A stretch of DNA of 9,431 nt from Pedobacter sp. (GTDB taxonomy: Bacteria > Bacteroidota > Bacteroidia > Sphingobacteriales > Sphingobacteriaceae). Positions 7,700-9,431 of the stretch are shown here, one piece after another. The position numbers were made by a program, and so were the translations under genes. The notes below the pieces were generated by a model, which saw nothing but the letters and a program-made list of their open reading frames with translations, was not told the DNA's origin and did no database searches. The stretch lies in NCBI GenBank assembly GCA_004295885.1, contig SEDG01000252.1:1-9431 (forward strand), written 5' to 3'. Position 1 is the stretch's first letter. Every line of letters begins with the position of its first letter.

Positions 7700-8310
7700 T
7701 ATTTTTTGATTAGTTTGGCAATTTGAGTTTTATACCTGTTTTCAAGTTCCATTATCTCAGTAAAATGTGCTCTTTTTAAAGCCTCACTTACAGAGGATTG
7801 ACTTCTACCAGATATTTTCGCAATTTTATCTTGTTTGGTATTTTGGTTTTCTATCGCATACTTAACCATTTCTGCAGCAATTTGCCCCCAACTATCCATT
7901 GTTGTTAACGCCAATTTAATAAATAAGTTTAGTTCTTCATCAAACTTTGGCCAAGGCGTTTTAATAGCCATATTTACCTTATTTGCTTTTAAAGTATCAA
8001 AAGCACCGCCAGAGTTAATAAAAGCCTCTCCATTAGCCTCAGTTACCTTTTCCGCATTAATGGTTTTCTTCCCAATTCCTATTCCTATCCTAACATCTGC
8101 ACCTTTTAAAGTTCTAATACAAGCCTTTATATATATGGCATTTATTAACGCATCCTTGGCATTTAATTCAATCTGAAAACTATCTCCTCTAAATATTTCC
8201 CAGTTAATATTTTTACCGAAAAGCCCTTCTAATGCAGCTTTAAGCTTGCCTATCCACTCATCGGGTAGTTCTCTAGAATTAATTATGTCTCCAGTTATTA
8301 CAGCTATCAT
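7699..8310 (-). CDS. SatD-family protein with C-terminal helix-turn-helix
   Basis: A 203-residue cytoplasmic protein that matches the SatD family, whose biochemical role is unknown to me. The start at 8310 begins 'MIAVITGDIINSREL', the usual family N-terminus. Two parts are visible. Residues 1-110 contain 'GDIINS' (7-12), 'RGDSFQ' (41-46) and 'VRIGIGIG' (73-80), then 'GEAFINSGGAFDTL' (94-107). Their order and spacing recall class III nucleotidyl cyclase domains (first metal Asp in D-I-x-x-S, second in GD, then RIGIxxG); I infer a possible relationship, not a proven activity. Residues about 158-183 ('KIAKISGRSQSSVSEALKRA') look like a DNA-binding helix-turn-helix. It is the first gene of a two-gene - strand operon, its stop overlapping the next start (TAATG). 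Three phased palindromes lie directly upstream, so autoregulation is likely. Confidence 0.88.
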   Translation of the reverse strand: MIAVITGDIINSRELPDEWIGKLKAALEGLFGKNINWEIFRGDSFQIELNAKDALINAIYIKACIRTLKGADVRIGIGIGKKTINAEKVTEANGEAFINSGGAFDTLKANKVNMAIKTPWPKFDEELNLFIKLALTTMDSWGQIAAEMVKYAIENQNTKQDKIAKISGRSQSSVSEALKRAHFTEIMELENRYKTQIAKLIKK

Positions 8311-8318
8311 AAATCTAA

Positions 8319-8394
8319 TATCGGGTAAATACCCGATAATTCCAAATATCGGCTAATTACCCGATAATTTAATATATCGGCTAAATAGCCGATA
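8319..8394. promoter_or_regulatory. Array of three 28-bp-spaced palindromic operators
   Basis: Three 20-bp palindromes begin at 8319, 8347 and 8375, exactly 28 bp apart, each with 9-bp arms around two A/T bases. Copy 1 is TATCGGGTA/TACCCGATA (8319-8338, perfect). Copy 2 is TATCGGCTA/TACCCGATA (8347-8366, one mismatch). Copy 3 is TATCGGCTA/TAGCCGATA (8375-8394, perfect). All are followed by ATT. The array fills the 129-bp spacer between the divergent satD and exonuclease genes, 8 bp from the satD start and 45 bp from the exonuclease start. A weak Bacteroidetes-like -7 element for satD (GATATTTG on the - strand, 8343-8350, against TAnnTTTG) would place transcription start inside copy 1; I see no -33 match. 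The likely binder is SatD itself through its helix-turn-helix, which is inference. Confidence 0.8.
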
Positions 8395-8439
8395 ATTATA
8401 ACTAAAACTTATAGGCCAGCTTGTTCGTTTATTGTAGGT

Positions 8440-9431
8440 ATGGCATTAATTACATTTACAAACAGAGGAATTTACTGCAAACAAGGCAACTTTTACATCG
8501 ACCCTTGGCATCCCGTAGATTATGCAGTAACCACACACGGGCACGCAGACCACGTAAAATGGGGCAATAAAAACTATTTATGTCACGACCTAACCAAACC
8601 CATTTTAAAGCAACGTTATGGTTTAGAAGATAACGTACAAACGTTGCCGTACAATAAGGAAATTGACATTAATGGCGTTAAACTTAGTCTTTTTCCAGCA
8701 GGCCACGTTATTGGTTCATCGCAAATTAGATTGGAATATAAAGGTGAAATCTGTGTGGTTTCTGGAGATTATAAAGTAGAATATGATGGCATCAGCACTG
8801 CGTTTGAACCTGTAAAATGCCATACTTTCGTTTCTGAAAGTACCTTTGGTCTACCTATTTACAACTGGCAACCTCAAGAATTAATCTTCGAGCAAATCAA
8901 AAGCTGGATTGCGGACAATTGTATAAAAGGAAAAACTAGCATTCTGGTTGCTTACAGTTTAGGTAAAGCACAACGGTTAATCAAAAATCTAGCTGGAGAG
9001 TATCCAATCTACGTTCATAATTCTATTGCCAATTTAAATGAAGGTTTTGCTGAGGCTGGTGTAGAATTACCAGGAACGATAAGAATAACTGCAGATACTA
9101 AGAAAGACGAAATGCAAAAAGGAATAGTGATTATTCCGCCAGCATTAGCAGATGGGCGTTGGGTAAAAAGCTTACAACAACCTGCAATTGGTGTTTGTAG
9201 TGGTTGGATGGCTGTTAGAGCAGGCAGAAGATGGAGAAGTGCAGATGCTGGTTTTGCTTTGAGCGACCACGCAGATTGGGTTGGATTGTTATCGGCCGTT
9301 AAAGCTACTGACGCCGAAAAAGTATTTGTTACACACGGTTCTACAGCAGTTTTTTCGAAATATTTAAATGAAATTGGCATTAGTTCTGAAGAAGTAACCA
9401 CCAAATATGGCGCAGAGGATGATGATGAAAT
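8440..9431 (+). CDS. Ligase-associated DNA exonuclease, metallo-beta-lactamase fold (3' end outside window)
   Basis: A predicted metal-dependent nuclease of the metallo-beta-lactamase/beta-CASP type, of the family found beside an ATP-dependent DNA ligase in bacterial repair operons. The frame opens at ATG 8440 and is uninterrupted to the window end (330 codons seen), close to the family's usual length, so only the last few residues should be missing. Metal-binding motifs are visible: 'HGHADH' (33-38), 'AGHVIGS' with H89, 'SGDYK' with D110, 'SDHADW' (275-280) and a final 'THGS' with H299. 'SESTFGLP' (132-139) and the glycine-containing 'GRRW' region also fit. The start is favoured because the family begins with a short 'LITFTNRGIYC' strand. 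No clear Shine-Dalgarno or + strand promoter is seen; the operator array lies 45 bp upstream. Known family context predicts the DNA ligase gene, and often a helicase and a phosphoesterase, just beyond the window. Confidence 0.92.
   Translation, partial: MALITFTNRGIYCKQGNFYIDPWHPVDYAVTTHGHADHVKWGNKNYLCHDLTKPILKQRYGLEDNVQTLPYNKEIDINGVKLSLFPAGHVIGSSQIRLEYKGEICVVSGDYKVEYDGISTAFEPVKCHTFVSESTFGLPIYNWQPQELIFEQIKSWIADNCIKGKTSILVAYSLGKAQRLIKNLAGEYPIYVHNSIANLNEGFAEAGVELPGTIRITADTKKDEMQKGIVIIPPALADGRWVKSLQQPAIGVCSGWMAVRAGRRWRSADAGFALSDHADWVGLLSAVKATDAEKVFVTHGSTAVFSKYLNEIGISSEEVTTKYGAEDDDE

Noticed and set aside
7835..8176. + strand open frame of 113 codons
   Set aside because: It lies wholly antisense to satD, which has clear family motifs and an operon context; the + frame is a compositional shadow.
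8319..8402. Three evenly spaced repeats as a small CRISPR array
   Set aside because: The repeats are 20-bp near-perfect palindromes with 8-bp AT linkers, far too short for spacers, and no cas genes are nearby. Their place in a divergent promoter region fits operators.
9015..9404. - strand open frame of 129 codons
   Set aside because: It lies antisense to the exonuclease gene, whose metal-binding motifs run through the same bases.

Overview
The window is AT-rich, and its protein content, signal peptides and near-absence of Shine-Dalgarno sequences point to a member of the Bacteroidetes. It most resembles Sphingobacteriaceae (Pedobacter-like); this is inferred from protein family features, with no database search.

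Left block, + strand (1 to about 6870): five genes head to tail with short gaps. They are the C-terminal part of a ComEC/Rec2 DNA-uptake channel, a crotonase-fold enoyl-CoA hydratase, a small exported protein of the DUF4412 type, a membrane sulfatase-fold enzyme of the LTA-synthase type, and a secreted DPP-IV-like S9 serine peptidase. A rho-independent terminator closes the block. The sulfatase gene is broken: the frame shifts near 4261, and the stretch that should carry its Asp-His-Gly metal motif is absent. A terminator-like hairpin lies directly across its start codon.

Middle (6871-7130): a gene-free spacer with a hairpin and mosaic GC-richer repeat-like sequence unlike the flanking DNA.

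Right block: on the - strand, a SatD-family protein gene is followed by a DUF3307 membrane protein gene, coupled by a TAATG overlap. The DUF3307 gene is also broken. Its start and first codons are intact, but the conserved N-terminal part is missing and the rest is out of frame. On the + strand, diverging from satD, is a ligase-associated metallo-beta-lactamase-fold DNA exonuclease that runs off the window end. The divergent spacer holds three copies of a palindrome spaced exactly 28 bp apart, a probable operator array for the satD operon and perhaps for the exonuclease.

The most notable points are the phased palindrome array, the cyclase-like motifs plus helix-turn-helix that I see in SatD, and two similar-looking internal deletion scars in one 9.4 kb window. 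The scars could be real gene decay or an assembly fault. I see no CRISPR array, no intact mobile element and no RNA gene.
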